NCBI RefSeq assembly: GCF_000384315.1
Contig: NZ_ARVW01000001.1
Location: forward strand, 1,001,746-1,065,745
Direction: 5' to 3'
DNA length: 64,000 bases
Source of the DNA: Amycolatopsis nigrescens CSC17Ta-90
GTDB lineage: Bacteria; Actinomycetota; Actinomycetes; Mycobacteriales; Pseudonocardiaceae
Part shown: one piece after another, positions 42,504 to 51,898 of the stretch
Numbering within the stretch: the first letter of the stretch is position 1
How the letters are laid out: each line of letters starts with the position of its first letter
Notes under the pieces: model-generated
Seen by the model: only the letters and a program-made list of their open reading frames with translations
The model's database searches: none
What the model was told of the DNA's origin: nothing
Program-made: the position numbers and the translations under genes

Positions 42504-44006
42504 TCAGTAGCTCCTGGGGGTCCAGACGCCGTGCTGGTCGGCCCTGGTGCGGGACGAGCCGATGATCAGCAGGCAGCGCATGTCCACTTCGGACGGATCG
42601 AGGGCGGCCAAGGTGGTCACCCGCACCGACTGCTCGGGCCCGCCCACGTCACGGGCGACGACCACCGGCGTCTCCGGCGCGCGGTGCCGCAGCAGCACCT
42701 GCCTGGCCTGCTCCAGCTGTACAACCCGGCTGCGGGACGCCGGGTTGTACAGCGCCAGCACCAGATCCGCGGCCCCGGCCGCGTCCAGCCGCCGCTCGAT
42801 GACCTCCCACGGCTTGAGCCGGTCGGACAGCGAAAGCACGCAGTAGTCGTGCCCGAGCGGCGCGCCCACCAGCGACGCGGCCGCCTGCGCGGCCGTCACC
42901 CCGGGCAGCACCCGCACCGGCACGTCCGCCCACTCCGCGCCTTCGGCCCGGCCCAGCGCGGCCTGTTCGAGCACCGCCGACGCCATCGCGAACACCCCCG
43001 GATCGCCCGAGGACACCACTGCGACCCGGCCGCCTCCGGCCGCGAGCCGGAGCGCCTCCACGGCACGATCCGCCTCTACCCTGTTCCCGGACGCGTGTCG
43101 CTGCTGACCCGCAAGCTGGGGCACCTTCGCCAGGTAAGGGCCGTACCCGACCAGATGTTCGGCGGCCTCCAGCGCTTCGCGCGCCTCCGGCGTGAGCCAC
43201 TGCGGTCCGGCCGGACCGAGCCCGACGACCACCACCTCGCCCCCGGTGCGCGAGGCTTCCGGTACCACCGGCGCGGCCTTCCGCGCCGAATAGGCCGGGC
43301 TGGGCAGCATGGCCAGCGAGAAGTACGGCACCGACTCCGGGTCCACCTCGGCCAGCGGCGCCACCCGTTGCGCGCCCCAGGTGGCCCGTTCCACGTACAG
43401 AGCCTCGTCGAGCTTGCCCGCTTCGGCCAGCGCCTCGCGCACCGAACCGAAGGTGCGGCCCAGCTTGAGCACCGCGGCGGCGTCGGTGTCGGCCAGCCTG
43501 CGCGCCAGCTCCGGCGCGGGCAGCGTGCCGGGCAGCACGGTCAGCACCTCGTCCCGCTGCACCAGCGGCCTGCCCAGCACCGACGAGGCCGCGCTCACCG
43601 AGGTCACCCCGGGGATCACGCGGGCGTCGTACCGGTCGGCGAGCCGCTCGTGCATGTACATGTAGGAGCCGTAGAAGAACGGGTCGCCCTCGCACAGCAG
43701 CACCACGTCACGGCCGGCGTCCAGGTGCCCGGCCAGCCGTTTCGCGCACAGCTCGTAGAACTCCGCGATGGCGCCCTCGTAACCGCCGGGATGGTCGGTG
43801 GTCTCGGTGGTCACCGGGTAGACGAGCGCTTCTTCGAGCTGCCCCTCGCGCAAGTACGGCTCCGCCACCGAACGCGCGATGCTGCGGCCGTGCCTGGCGC
43901 TGTGGTAGGCGATCACGTCCGCCTCGCCGATCACCCTGGCGGCCTTGACCGTCATCAGCTCCGGGTCGCCGGGCCCCAGCCCCACGCCCCACAAGGTCCC
44001 GCTCAT
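42504..44006 (-). CDS. cobIJ: Fused precorrin-2 C20-methyltransferase / precorrin-3B C17-methyltransferase
   Basis: This 500-residue protein joins two tetrapyrrole methylases. The N-terminal half is CobI ([61 protein letters not shown]). The C-terminal half, from about residue 250, is CobJ ([65 protein letters not shown]). It carries out C20 methylation and the ring-contracting C17 methylation. The same fusion is known from Mycobacterium. The ATG overlaps the cobH stop (ATGA). Confidence 0.95.
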   Translation of the reverse strand: MSGTLWGVGLGPGDPELMTVKAARVIGEADVIAYHSARHGRSIARSVAEPYLREGQLEEALVYPVTTETTDHPGGYEGAIAEFYELCAKRLAGHLDAGRDVVLLCEGDPFFYGSYMYMHERLADRYDARVIPGVTSVSAASSVLGRPLVQRDEVLTVLPGTLPAPELARRLADTDAAAVLKLGRTFGSVREALAEAGKLDEALYVERATWGAQRVAPLAEVDPESVPYFSLAMLPSPAYSARKAAPVVPEASRTGGEVVVVGLGPAGPQWLTPEAREALEAAEHLVGYGPYLAKVPQLAGQQRHASGNRVEADRAVEALRLAAGGGRVAVVSSGDPGVFAMASAVLEQAALGRAEGAEWADVPVRVLPGVTAAQAAASLVGAPLGHDYCVLSLSDRLKPWEVIERRLDAAGAADLVLALYNPASRSRVVQLEQARQVLLRHRAPETPVVVARDVGGPEQSVRVTTLAALDPSEVDMRCLLIIGSSRTRADQHGVWTPRSY

Positions 44007-44626
44007 TCGACCTCACTCGCCATCGCGTTCACCGCGGCCACCGCCATCGCGCTGCCACCGCGGCGGCCGTGCACCACCAGGTAGGGCGACGGCGCCAGCC
44101 GCGCGAGCTCCACTTTGGACTCCAGCGCGCCGACGAAACCGACCGGCACGCCGATCACCGCGGCCGGCGCCCCGGCGCCCTCGTCGATCAGCTCCAACAA
44201 CCGGAACAACGCGGTGGGCGCGTTGCCGATGGCCACCACCGAGCCCGGCAGCCGGTCCCGCCAGAGCTCCAGCGCCGCCGCACTCCTGGTGGTGCCAAGG
44301 CGCTCGGCCAGCTCCGGCACCCGCGGGTCGGACAGCGTGCAGCGGACCTCGTTGTCCGCGGGCAACCGTTTCCTGGTCACCCCGCTGGCGATCATGTTCG
44401 CGTCGCAGAGCACCGGCGCCCCGTCCCGCAGCGCCGCACGGCCCGCCTTCACCACATCCGGGGAGTAACCGAGATCGGCGGCCAGGTCGACCTGACCGCA
44501 GGCGTGGATCATCCGCACCGCGACCACCGCGACGTCCTCGGGCAGGCCGCCGAGATCGGCCTCGGCCCTGATGGTGGCGAAGGAACGGCGATAGATCTCC
44601 GCCCCGTCCCTGAGATACTCGGTCAC
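44003..44626 (-). CDS. cobH: Precorrin-8X methylmutase
   Basis: This 207-residue enzyme moves the C11 methyl group to C12, giving hydrogenobyrinate. Family motifs are [38 protein letters not shown] with the catalytic His, [24 protein letters not shown] and [15 protein letters not shown]. The GTG at 44626 follows AGGAAAGGG and matches usual starts; the open frame extends upstream only through palindrome sequence. It lies between cobG and cobIJ. Confidence 0.94.
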   Translation of the reverse strand: MTEYLRDGAEIYRRSFATIRAEADLGGLPEDVAVVAVRMIHACGQVDLAADLGYSPDVVKAGRAALRDGAPVLCDANMIASGVTRKRLPADNEVRCTLSDPRVPELAERLGTTRSAAALELWRDRLPGSVVAIGNAPTALFRLLELIDEGAGAPAAVIGVPVGFVGALESKVELARLAPSPYLVVHGRRGGSAMAVAAVNAMASEVE

Positions 44627-44643
44627 GCTTACCCTTTCCTGCT

Positions 44644-44685
44644 CGTGAGTGAAAAGTGTTGTCCTGGCAACACTTTTCACTCACG
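44644..44685. terminator. Perfect palindrome between co-directional cobG and cobH
   Basis: 18-bp perfect arms around TCCTGG, identical to the element at 40495-40536. cobG (minus strand) takes its GAG TGA end from this palindrome (44677-44679). cobH starts 18 nt further on, so the element sits inside a likely operon and could act as an internal terminator or as a processing or decay barrier. Confidence 0.8.
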
Positions 44686-45768
44686 ACCTTTGACCTGCAT
44701 GGTTGTCGCGAGTCGGTCTAGTGGCACGAAAACACCGTCGACGCGGTAGCCGCCCTGCACGGCGAGCACGTCAGCATGCTCGCCCTTCGGCCTGCCGCAG
44801 CGGCGCTCGCAGCCGGCGAAATGCGCGCGCACGCCCGTCGCGCTCAGCCGCCGAGCGTCCGACCGCACGTCGGCCGCGGACTTCGCGCAGCCGGGGCTGC
44901 CGATGCACGCGCTGATCCCGTTCTCGACCACCGGCAGCCCGAACCCGGCGAGTTCCCGCCGCCCGGCACCCGGCAGCACCACCGACCGCCACGGGGTCAC
45001 CACCAGTTCGCCGCTGCAGGTGGCCAGCAATCGCAGCCGTGCCGCGGAAAGCAGCCCGAACAACGGGAAGACGTCCCCCGGCACCGGTTTCGACGCCGGC
45101 AGGTCCACCGGCGCCGTGAACTCCCCCTGCCCGGCGACGGCCGCCGTCAGCGCGACCGCGGCTTCCGGCGACTCACGCACCCGCCAGGCGTCGCCGCGCA
45201 CCGCCACGAAAGTGCCCGCGGCCAGCACCAGCGCCGCCACCGCCCGCGTGGCCGGGATCCGGAGCCCGGTGTCGACGCCGGCCAGCAGCAGCGCCCCGGT
45301 ACCCGGTCCCAGCGCACGCCAGCAGACGTCCGCGCCTTCCGCGGAAACGTCCCCGGAGCCGTCGTCGAGGGCGAACAGGAACCGGCCGGGCAGCGCGGCC
45401 AGCTCCGGGCGGGCGCAGACCGCGGCGTCCAGCTCCGCGGCCAGCCGCCCGCACCACGCGCTGCCCGGCGAGGCGAGGTAGTTGCGGACCCGCTCGTGCG
45501 CGGGCGACGGGAGCAGGCCGGCGCCGGACAGGCGGCGCACCAGCCCGTCCCCGCGCACCCCGCGCAGCTGGAGGTTTCCGCGTGAGGTCAGGTGCACCGC
45601 GCCGTCGCCGAAGTCCTCGGCACAGTCCGCGATCACGTTCGCCTGCGCCGCGCTCAGCCGCCCGCCCGGCAGCCGGACCCTGGCCAGCGCGCCGTCCGCG
45701 GCGTCGTGGGTGGCGAAAACACCCGGGCACGCGTCAGCTCGCGCGCGCACCGGATCGACCATGGCCAT
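44677..45768 (-). CDS. cobG: Precorrin-3B synthase (CobG, nitrite/sulfite-reductase-like)
   Basis: This 363-residue member of the siroheme reductase superfamily performs the O2-dependent C20 hydroxylation that marks aerobic B12 synthesis. [37 protein letters not shown] is the ferredoxin-like repeat. The 4Fe-4S ligands fit [10 protein letters not shown] and [11 protein letters not shown] near residues 285-335. Starts at 45768 or 45762 are possible. The chain is short but has both half-domains. It fixes the pathway as oxygen-dependent despite CbiD. Confidence 0.9.
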   Translation of the reverse strand: MAMVDPVRARADACPGVFATHDAADGALARVRLPGGRLSAAQANVIADCAEDFGDGAVHLTSRGNLQLRGVRGDGLVRRLSGAGLLPSPAHERVRNYLASPGSAWCGRLAAELDAAVCARPELAALPGRFLFALDDGSGDVSAEGADVCWRALGPGTGALLLAGVDTGLRIPATRAVAALVLAAGTFVAVRGDAWRVRESPEAAVALTAAVAGQGEFTAPVDLPASKPVPGDVFPLFGLLSAARLRLLATCSGELVVTPWRSVVLPGAGRRELAGFGLPVVENGISACIGSPGCAKSAADVRSDARRLSATGVRAHFAGCERRCGRPKGEHADVLAVQGGYRVDGVFVPLDRLATTMQVKGRE

Positions 45769-45876
45769 CACTGTAGATGGGCACCCTCGAACACCCGGAC
45801 ACGCAGAGCACCCTTATGATCGGATGTAGTAGGTGTGCTACGTTTCACCGCATCACTTAGATGGGGGTGACCATTG

Positions 45877-46803
45877 ATGACCACGAGCGAAGATGTGGTG
45901 CTCGACGTCCGGGATCTCCGGATGCGCTACGGCAGCACGGACGTGCTGCACGGGGTGAGCCTGCAGGCGCGCCGGGGCGAGGTGATCAGCCTGCTCGGGC
46001 CGAACGGCGCGGGCAAGACCACCACGATCGAGATCCTCGAAGGCTTCCGGATGCGGTCCGACGGCGAGGTCTCGGTGCTCGGTATCGACCCGGCACACGG
46101 CAGCGAGGAATGGCGGGCGCGGCTGGGGGTCGTGCTCCAATCCTGGCGGGACCACGGCAAGTGGCGGGTGCGCGAGTTGCTCGCGCACCTCGGCTCGTAC
46201 TACCGCTGCTACTCCACCGACCGCATCCAGCGGCCGTGGGACACCGACGAGCTGGTGGCCGCGGTCGGGCTGACCGAGCACGCGCACAAAAAGATCAAGA
46301 TGCTCTCCGGCGGCCAGCGGCGGCGCCTGGACGTGGCGATCGGCATCGTCGGACGGCCGGAGCTGCTGTTCCTGGACGAGCCGACGGCCGGACTGGACCC
46401 GGAGGCGCGCCGGGAGTTCCACGAGCTGGTGCACCGGCTCGCCGACGACGACACCACCATCCTGCTCACCACGCACGATCTGGACGAGGCCGAGAAGCTG
46501 GCCGACCGGATCCTGATCCTGACCGCGGGCCGGATCATCGCGGACGGCTCGGCCGACGCGCTGAGCCGCCGGATCGCCGGGGAGGCGGAGGTGCGCTGGA
46601 CCCGCGACGGGCAGCGGTTCGTGCATTCCACCACCGAGTCCACCAAGTACGTGTTCGAGCTGTTCAAGCAGCACGGCGAGGCGATCGAGGAGCTCGAGGT
46701 CCGCCGCGCCTCGCTGGAGGACACCTACATGACCCTGGTTCGGCAGGCCGAGTCGGGCAGCGAGCCGGTCGCCGTGCACAACCTCGCGGAGGTGAACGCG
46801 TGA
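45877..46803 (+). CDS. ABC-2-type exporter ATPase
   Basis: This 308-residue ATPase of the daunorubicin-resistance/CcmA type has Walker A LLGPNGAGKTTT (about 41-52), a signature MLSGGQRRRLD, Walker B LLFLDEPTAGLDPE, and THDLDEAEKLADR. A C-terminal tail of about 80 residues is usual in drug or lipid exporters. The start was placed at ATG 45877; GGGGGTGA precedes it. Stop and permease start overlap (TGATG). A GTAG-N8-CTAC inverted repeat near 45825 may be an operator. The substrate is unknown. Confidence 0.9.
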   Translation: MTTSEDVVLDVRDLRMRYGSTDVLHGVSLQARRGEVISLLGPNGAGKTTTIEILEGFRMRSDGEVSVLGIDPAHGSEEWRARLGVVLQSWRDHGKWRVRELLAHLGSYYRCYSTDRIQRPWDTDELVAAVGLTEHAHKKIKMLSGGQRRRLDVAIGIVGRPELLFLDEPTAGLDPEARREFHELVHRLADDDTTILLTTHDLDEAEKLADRILILTAGRIIADGSADALSRRIAGEAEVRWTRDGQRFVHSTTESTKYVFELFKQHGEAIEELEVRRASLEDTYMTLVRQAESGSEPVAVHNLAEVNA

Positions 46804-47663
46804 TGAGCAGCATGAGTCCCACCGTGGTGGCGGCACGGGCCGGGTTGAGCCGCGGCTGGATCGAGTTCCGCCAGCAGCTGACCAACCGCGAAGACGTGTT
46901 CAACATGATCTTCCCGGCGATCATCTTCCTGGTCGTGATGATCTTCATGCGCGGCTCGTCCATCCCGGGCACGAACATCTCGCTCGGCACCATGACGGTG
47001 CCCAGCGTGCTGGGCGCGGGCGTGATGTTCAGCGGCATGCTCGGCATGGCGGGCGTGCTCGCCGTGGAACGGGAGGACGGCACCCTGCTGCGGGCCAAGG
47101 CCACCCCGAACGGGATGCTCGGCTACCTGGTCGGCAAGGTGCTCTCGGTCTCCGGGGCGGCCGTGGTGGGCATGCTGCTCACCCTGATCCCCAGCCTGTT
47201 CCTCTTCGACGGCCTGGCCACCGGCGGTCTGGGTTCCTGGCTGGGCCTGCTCTGGGTGCTGGTGTTCGGGCTGGTCGCCACCATGCCGGTCGGCGCCGTG
47301 CTCGGCTCGCTCACCACGAACGCGCGCAACCTCGGCCTGATCATGCTGCCCGTGCTGGGGCTCGGCGCGATCTCCGGGGTGTTCTACCCGATCACCGCGA
47401 TGCCGGACTGGCTGCAGGTGGTGGCCCAGGTGTTCCCGATGTACTGGCTCGGCCTCGGCATGCGCTCGGCGCTGCTGCCCGTGGACGCGGTGGCCGTCGA
47501 GATCGGGCAGTCCTGGCGGCACCTGGAGACCCTGGGCGTGCTGGGGGTATGGGCCGTGATCGGATTGGTGCTGGCGCCTATCGTGTTACGCCGGATGGCG
47601 AGGCGGGAGTCGGGGTCGTCGGTGGCGGCACGGCGGGAAAAGGCGATGCAACGGGTGGGATAG
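46803..47663 (+). CDS. ABC-2-type exporter permease
   Basis: This 286-residue membrane protein has six helices. The first (MIFPAIIFLVVMIFM) follows an N-terminal ERxEF-like RGWIEFRQQLTNREDVF segment. The ABC-2 signature region is GLGAISGVFYPITAMPDWLQVVAQVFPMYWLGLGMRSAL. The C-terminus is basic and cytoplasmic. It forms the exporter with the preceding ATPase, and 48 nt later comes an XRE regulator, a common gene trio in actinobacteria. Confidence 0.9.
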   Translation: MSSMSPTVVAARAGLSRGWIEFRQQLTNREDVFNMIFPAIIFLVVMIFMRGSSIPGTNISLGTMTVPSVLGAGVMFSGMLGMAGVLAVEREDGTLLRAKATPNGMLGYLVGKVLSVSGAAVVGMLLTLIPSLFLFDGLATGGLGSWLGLLWVLVFGLVATMPVGAVLGSLTTNARNLGLIMLPVLGLGAISGVFYPITAMPDWLQVVAQVFPMYWLGLGMRSALLPVDAVAVEIGQSWRHLETLGVLGVWAVIGLVLAPIVLRRMARRESGSSVAARREKAMQRVG

Positions 47664-47711
47664 GTAGCGAGTCATGAGCAGCGACGACGTACTCCTTCCC
47701 GCGGAGGAGTC

Positions 47712-47954
47712 ATGAGCAGCGAGACGATCTACAACCGCATCGCCATGCTGCGGGCGGAGCGGGGGATCTCGCGGCGCCAGCTCGCCGAGGCGCTGGGCGT
47801 GCACTACCAGACCATCGGGTACCTGGAGCGCGGCGAGTACAGCCCGAGCCTCTATCTGGCCCTGCGGATCGCGGAGTACTTCGAGGTGGCGGTGGAGGTG
47901 ATCTTCTCCACCGCCCCGTTCCCGCGCATCGGTGACGCGGCCAACACCGCGTAA
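47712..47954 (+). CDS. Small XRE-family transcriptional regulator
   Basis: This 80-residue protein is essentially one helix-turn-helix: IYNRIAMLRAERGISRRQLAEALGVHYQTIGYLERGEYSPSLYLALRIAEYFEVAVEVIF. GGAGGAG precedes the ATG. The wording matches the stand-alone YozG-like regulators found with ABC exporter genes, so it probably controls the transporter upstream. The cobN riboswitch begins directly after its stop. Confidence 0.9.
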   Translation: MSSETIYNRIAMLRAERGISRRQLAEALGVHYQTIGYLERGEYSPSLYLALRIAEYFEVAVEVIFSTAPFPRIGDAANTA

Positions 47955-48075
47955 GGTGAGTCGCGACCACACGCGCAGGCAGGTGGAGGAACCCGGTGCG
48001 AGTCCGGGGCGGTCCCGCCACTGTGACCGGAGGCGACTCCGGCAGCCAGGAACTCCGGCCCGCGCGCACTGCTAC
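47955..48075 (+). promoter_or_regulatory. Cobalamin riboswitch of cobN
   Basis: GGAGGAACCCGGTGCGAGTCCGG, then GGTCCCGCCACTGTGACCGG, then the B12 box AGCCAGGAACTCCGGCC (about 48043-48060) form the complete conserved core. The element begins right behind the XRE stop and ends about 50 nt before the cobN GTG, where CCCCGAGGAGGAG contains the ribosome site that B12 binding would hide. Confidence 0.92.
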
Positions 48076-48112
48076 CCGGGGCGAGGACACCCCGAGGAGG
48101 AGACGCGGCACC

Positions 48113-51100
48113 GTGATCCTGTTGCTGTCCACTTCGGACACCGATCTGCTCAGCGCACGGGCCAGCGCCCAGGACTACCGGCTGGCCAACCCGGCGCGGC
48201 TGGACCTCGCCGAGCTGCCCGCCCTGCTGGACGGCGCACCGATCGTGGTGGTGCGCATCCTCGGGTCGGAGCGGTCCTGGGCCGAGGGACTGGCGCTGGT
48301 CCGGGCCAGTGGCGCGCACGTGGTGGTGCTCGGCGGTGAGCAGGCGCCGGACGCGCAGCTGATGAAGCTGTCGTCGGTACCGGCCGGGATCGCCACCGAA
48401 GCGCACCGCTATCTCGCCCAGGGCGGCCCGGAGAACCTCACCCAGCTGCACCGGTTCCTCTCCGACACCCTGCTGCTCACCGGCGACGGGTTCGCCCCGC
48501 CCGCCGAGCAGCCGCTCTGGGGTGTCCTGGACCGGCCTGCCCGCCGCACCGAGGGCCCGGTGGTCGCGATCCTCTACTACCGGGCGCATCACCTGTCCGG
48601 GAACACCGCTTTCGTCGAGGCGCTGGCCGACGCCGTGGAGGACGCCGGTGGGCAGGCGCTGCCGATCCACTGCGCGTCGCTGCGCACCCGTGAGCCGGTG
48701 ATGATGGCCGAGCTGCGCCGGGCGGACGCCCTGCTGGTCACCGTGCTCGCGGCCGGCGGCACCCGGCCGTCGGAGGCGGGTGCGGGCGGGGGCGACGAGG
48801 CGTGGGACGTGGCCGAGCTGGCCGCGCTGGACGTCCCGACCCTGCAGGCGCTCTGCCTGACCAGCGACCGGGAGACCTGGGCCGCCAATGACGAGGGGCT
48901 GTCCCCGCTGGACGCGGGCAACCAGCTGGCGGTGCCCGAGTTCGACGGCAGGCTGAGCACGGTGCCGTTCTCCTTCAAGGAGATCGACGACGACGGGCTG
49001 CCGAGGTACCAGCCCGATCCCGAGCGCGCGGCGCGGGTGGCCGGGATCGCGCTGGCGCACGCCAGGCTGCGGCACACTCCCCCGGCCGAGCGCCGGATCG
49101 CGCTGATGCTGTCCGCCTATCCGACCAAGCATTCGCGGGTGGGCAACGCGGTCGGCCTGGACACCCCGGCTTCCGCGGTGAAACTGCTGCGCGCCATGCG
49201 GGACGCCGGTTACGTCCTCGGTGACGACCCGTTCCCGGGGGTGGAACCGACCGGCACCGAGCAGCCGGACGGCGACGCGCTGATCCACGCGCTGATCGCG
49301 GCCGGCGGCCAGGACCCCGAATGGCTCACCGAGGAGCAGCTGGCCGGCAACCCGATCCGGATCAGCGCGGCGAAGTACCGCGAGTGGTTCGACGCGCTAC
49401 CGGCGGAGTTGCGCGACGAGATGACCGGGCAGTGGGGACCGCCGCCCGGCGAGCTGTACGTGGACCACTCGAAGGACTCCGGCGGCGAGATCGTGCTGGC
49501 GTCGCTGCAGGCCGGCAACCTGGTGCTGATGATCCAGCCGCCGCGGGGTTTCGGCGAGAACCCGGTGGCCATCTACCACAATCCGGACCTGCCGCCGAGC
49601 CATCACTACCTGGCCGCCTACCGCTGGCTGGAGCAGGAATTCGGCGCGCACGCGGTGGTGCACCTCGGCAAGCACGGCTCGCTGGAGTGGCTGCCGGGCA
49701 AGACCGCCGGGTTGTCCGCGTCCTGCGCCCCGGACGCGGTGCTGGGCAACCTGCCGATGGTCTACCCGTTCCTGATCAACGACCCCGGTGAGGGCGCGCA
49801 GGCGAAACGCCGTGCGCACGCCACCATCGTGGACCACCTGATCCCGCCGATGGCCCGCGCCGAGTCCTACGGCGACCTGGCCAGGCTGGAGCAGCTGCTC
49901 GACGAGCACGCGAACATCGCCGCGATGGACCCGGCGAAGCTGCCCGCCATCCGCGCCCAGATCTGGACCCTGATCCAGGCCGCGAAGCTGGACCACGACC
50001 TCGGCGTGGACGAGCGGCCGCACGACGCGGAGTTCGACGACTTCCTGCTGCACATCGACGGCTGGCTGTGCGAGGTGAAGGACGCCCAGATCCGGGACGG
50101 CCTGCACATTCTCGGCGAGGCGCCGGCCGGCGAGGCCAGGGTGAACCTGGTGCTGGCCATGCTGCGCGCCAAGCAGATGTGGGGCGGCCAGCAGGGTGCG
50201 GTACCGGGTTTGCGGTCCGCCTTGGGGCTCAAGGAGAACAGCGACGCTCCACTATCCGAAGTGGACGATATCGAGCAGCGGGCGCGTGCACTCGTGGAAG
50301 CCATGGAGGCACGCTCCTGGGACCCCGAGGCGGTGCCTCACGTCTGCGACGACGAGTCCGTCGGCGCTGTGCTCACCTTCGCCGCGAAGGAGGTCGTGCC
50401 CCGGCTGGCCGGCACCGACGGTGAGATCGACGCCGTGCTGCACGCGCTGGACGGCGGCTACATCCCGGCCGGGCCGAGCGGTTCGCCGCTGCGCGGGCTG
50501 ATCAACGTGCTGCCCACCGGGCGCAACTTCTACACCGTGGACCCCAAGGCGATCCCGAGCAGGCTGGCCTGGGAGACCGGGCAGGCGCTGGCCGATTCGC
50601 TGCTGCGGCGCTACCGCGAAGACACCGGAGAGTGGCCGCGTTCGGTCGGGCTGTCGGTCTGGGGCACCTCGGCCATGCGGACCTCCGGCGACGACGCCGC
50701 GGAAGTCCTCGCCCTGCTGGGTGTCCAGCCGGTCTGGGACGAGGCGTCGCGGCGGGTCACCGGGATCGAGGCGATCCCGCTCGCCGAACTGGGCAGGCCG
50801 CGGATCGACGTGACGGTGCGGATCAGCGGGTTCTTCCGGGACGCCTTCCCGCACGTGATCGCGTTGCTGGACGACGCGGTGCGGCTGGTCGCCGGCCTGG
50901 ACGAACCCGCCGAGCAGAACTTCGTGCGCGCGCACACCCGCGCCGACCTGGCCGCGCACGGGGACGAGCGGCGAGCCACCACTCGCATCTTCGGCTCGAA
51001 ACCGGGTGCCTACGGTGCCGGGCTGCTGCCGCTGATGGACTCCGGCAACTGGCGCGACGACGCGGACCTCGCCGAGGTGTACGCGGTGTGGGGCGGCTTC

Positions 51101-51700
51101 GCCTACGGCCGCGGCCTGGACGGCCGCCCGGCCAGGGACGACATGGAGAGCTCCTACCGCCGGATCGAGGTGGCGGCGAAGAACACCGACACCCGCGAGC
51201 ACGACATCGCCGACTCCGACGATTACTTCCAGTACCACGGCGGCATGATCGCCACCGTGCGGGCGCTCACCGGCAAGGCGCCGACCTCCTACGTCGGCGA
51301 CAGCACCACCCCGGACGCGGTGCGCACCAGGACGCTCGGCGAGGAGACCGCGCGGGTGTTCCGGGCCAGGGTGGTCAACCCGCGCTGGCTTTCCGCGATG
51401 CGCCGGCACGGCTACAAGGGCGCGTTCGAGCTGGCCGCGACGGTGGACTACCTGTTCGGTTTCGACGCCACCGCCGGGGTGGTGGACGACTGGATGTACG
51501 AGAAGCTGAGCGAGTCCTACGTGCTGGACGCCGAGAACCAGGAGTTCCTGGCCAAGGCCAACCCGTGGGCGCTGCGCGGCATCATCGAGCGGCTCACCGA
51601 GGCCGCCGACCGCGGCCTCTGGGCCGAGCCCGACCCCGACCTGCTCGCCCGGCTGCGCGACGTCTACCTCCGCGTCGAAGGCGACCTCGAAGCCGACTAG
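48113..51700 (+). CDS. cobN: Cobaltochelatase large subunit CobN
   Basis: This 1195-residue protein is the CobN/BchH-type subunit that binds hydrogenobyrinate a,c-diamide and receives cobalt. Family blocks include ALMLSAYPTKHSRVGNAVGLDTPAS, YHNPDLPPSHHYLAAYRWL, VVHLGKHGSLEWLPGKTAGLS, YPFLINDPGEGAQAKRRAHATIVDHLIPP, GRNFYTVDPKAIPS and VTVRISGFFRDAFPHVI. GTG start at 48113 after GAGGAGGAG, with a rather long spacer. It stands alone under its riboswitch. The ATPase partner is probably the ChlI/D fusion at 27.4 kb. Confidence 0.95.
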   Translation: MILLLSTSDTDLLSARASAQDYRLANPARLDLAELPALLDGAPIVVVRILGSERSWAEGLALVRASGAHVVVLGGEQAPDAQLMKLSSVPAGIATEAHRYLAQGGPENLTQLHRFLSDTLLLTGDGFAPPAEQPLWGVLDRPARRTEGPVVAILYYRAHHLSGNTAFVEALADAVEDAGGQALPIHCASLRTREPVMMAELRRADALLVTVLAAGGTRPSEAGAGGGDEAWDVAELAALDVPTLQALCLTSDRETWAANDEGLSPLDAGNQLAVPEFDGRLSTVPFSFKEIDDDGLPRYQPDPERAARVAGIALAHARLRHTPPAERRIALMLSAYPTKHSRVGNAVGLDTPASAVKLLRAMRDAGYVLGDDPFPGVEPTGTEQPDGDALIHALIAAGGQDPEWLTEEQLAGNPIRISAAKYREWFDALPAELRDEMTGQWGPPPGELYVDHSKDSGGEIVLASLQAGNLVLMIQPPRGFGENPVAIYHNPDLPPSHHYLAAYRWLEQEFGAHAVVHLGKHGSLEWLPGKTAGLSASCAPDAVLGNLPMVYPFLINDPGEGAQAKRRAHATIVDHLIPPMARAESYGDLARLEQLLDEHANIAAMDPAKLPAIRAQIWTLIQAAKLDHDLGVDERPHDAEFDDFLLHIDGWLCEVKDAQIRDGLHILGEAPAGEARVNLVLAMLRAKQMWGGQQGAVPGLRSALGLKENSDAPLSEVDDIEQRARALVEAMEARSWDPEAVPHVCDDESVGAVLTFAAKEVVPRLAGTDGEIDAVLHALDGGYIPAGPSGSPLRGLINVLPTGRNFYTVDPKAIPSRLAWETGQALADSLLRRYREDTGEWPRSVGLSVWGTSAMRTSGDDAAEVLALLGVQPVWDEASRRVTGIEAIPLAELGRPRIDVTVRISGFFRDAFPHVIALLDDAVRLVAGLDEPAEQNFVRAHTRADLAAHGDERRATTRIFGSKPGAYGAGLLPLMDSGNWRDDADLAEVYAVWGGFAYGRGLDGRPARDDMESSYRRIEVAAKNTDTREHDIADSDDYFQYHGGMIATVRALTGKAPTSYVGDSTTPDAVRTRTLGEETARVFRARVVNPRWLSAMRRHGYKGAFELAATVDYLFGFDATAGVVDDWMYEKLSESYVLDAENQEFLAKANPWALRGIIERLTEAADRGLWAEPDPDLLARLRDVYLRVEGDLEAD

Positions 51701-51716
51701 CCCTTCACGCCGGTAT

Positions 51717-51769
51717 GCAGCGAAGGCCACCTTGCCTGCGTTGAACGCAGCGAAGGTGGCCTTCGCTGC
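51717..51769. terminator. Palindrome of the AAGGCCACC family after cobN
   Basis: 26-nt arms (51717-51742 and 51744-51769) around one G, with two mismatches. Outer GCAGCGAAGGCCACCTT, core GCGTT-G-AACGC. It lies 17 nt after the cobN stop; the next 130 bp up to the secreted-protein gene show no other feature. Confidence 0.8.
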
Positions 51770-51898
51770 GTCCGCTTGATCGCGCCGGTCAGAAACCTGA
51801 TCTTCGATGGCAACCAGGCGGGCCGGCTGATCGTGCTGTTGCCAGGGGCGTGCTGCGGGGCGCATCGCCGAGGGAATGCCCGTTACCTGGAGGGGATC

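Noticed and set aside
44013..44684. Open frames whose ends read like TLFTHE or NTFHSR peptides near the GTGAGTGAAAAG palindromes
   Set aside because: The shared peptides come from translating the palindrome, not from a conserved small protein.
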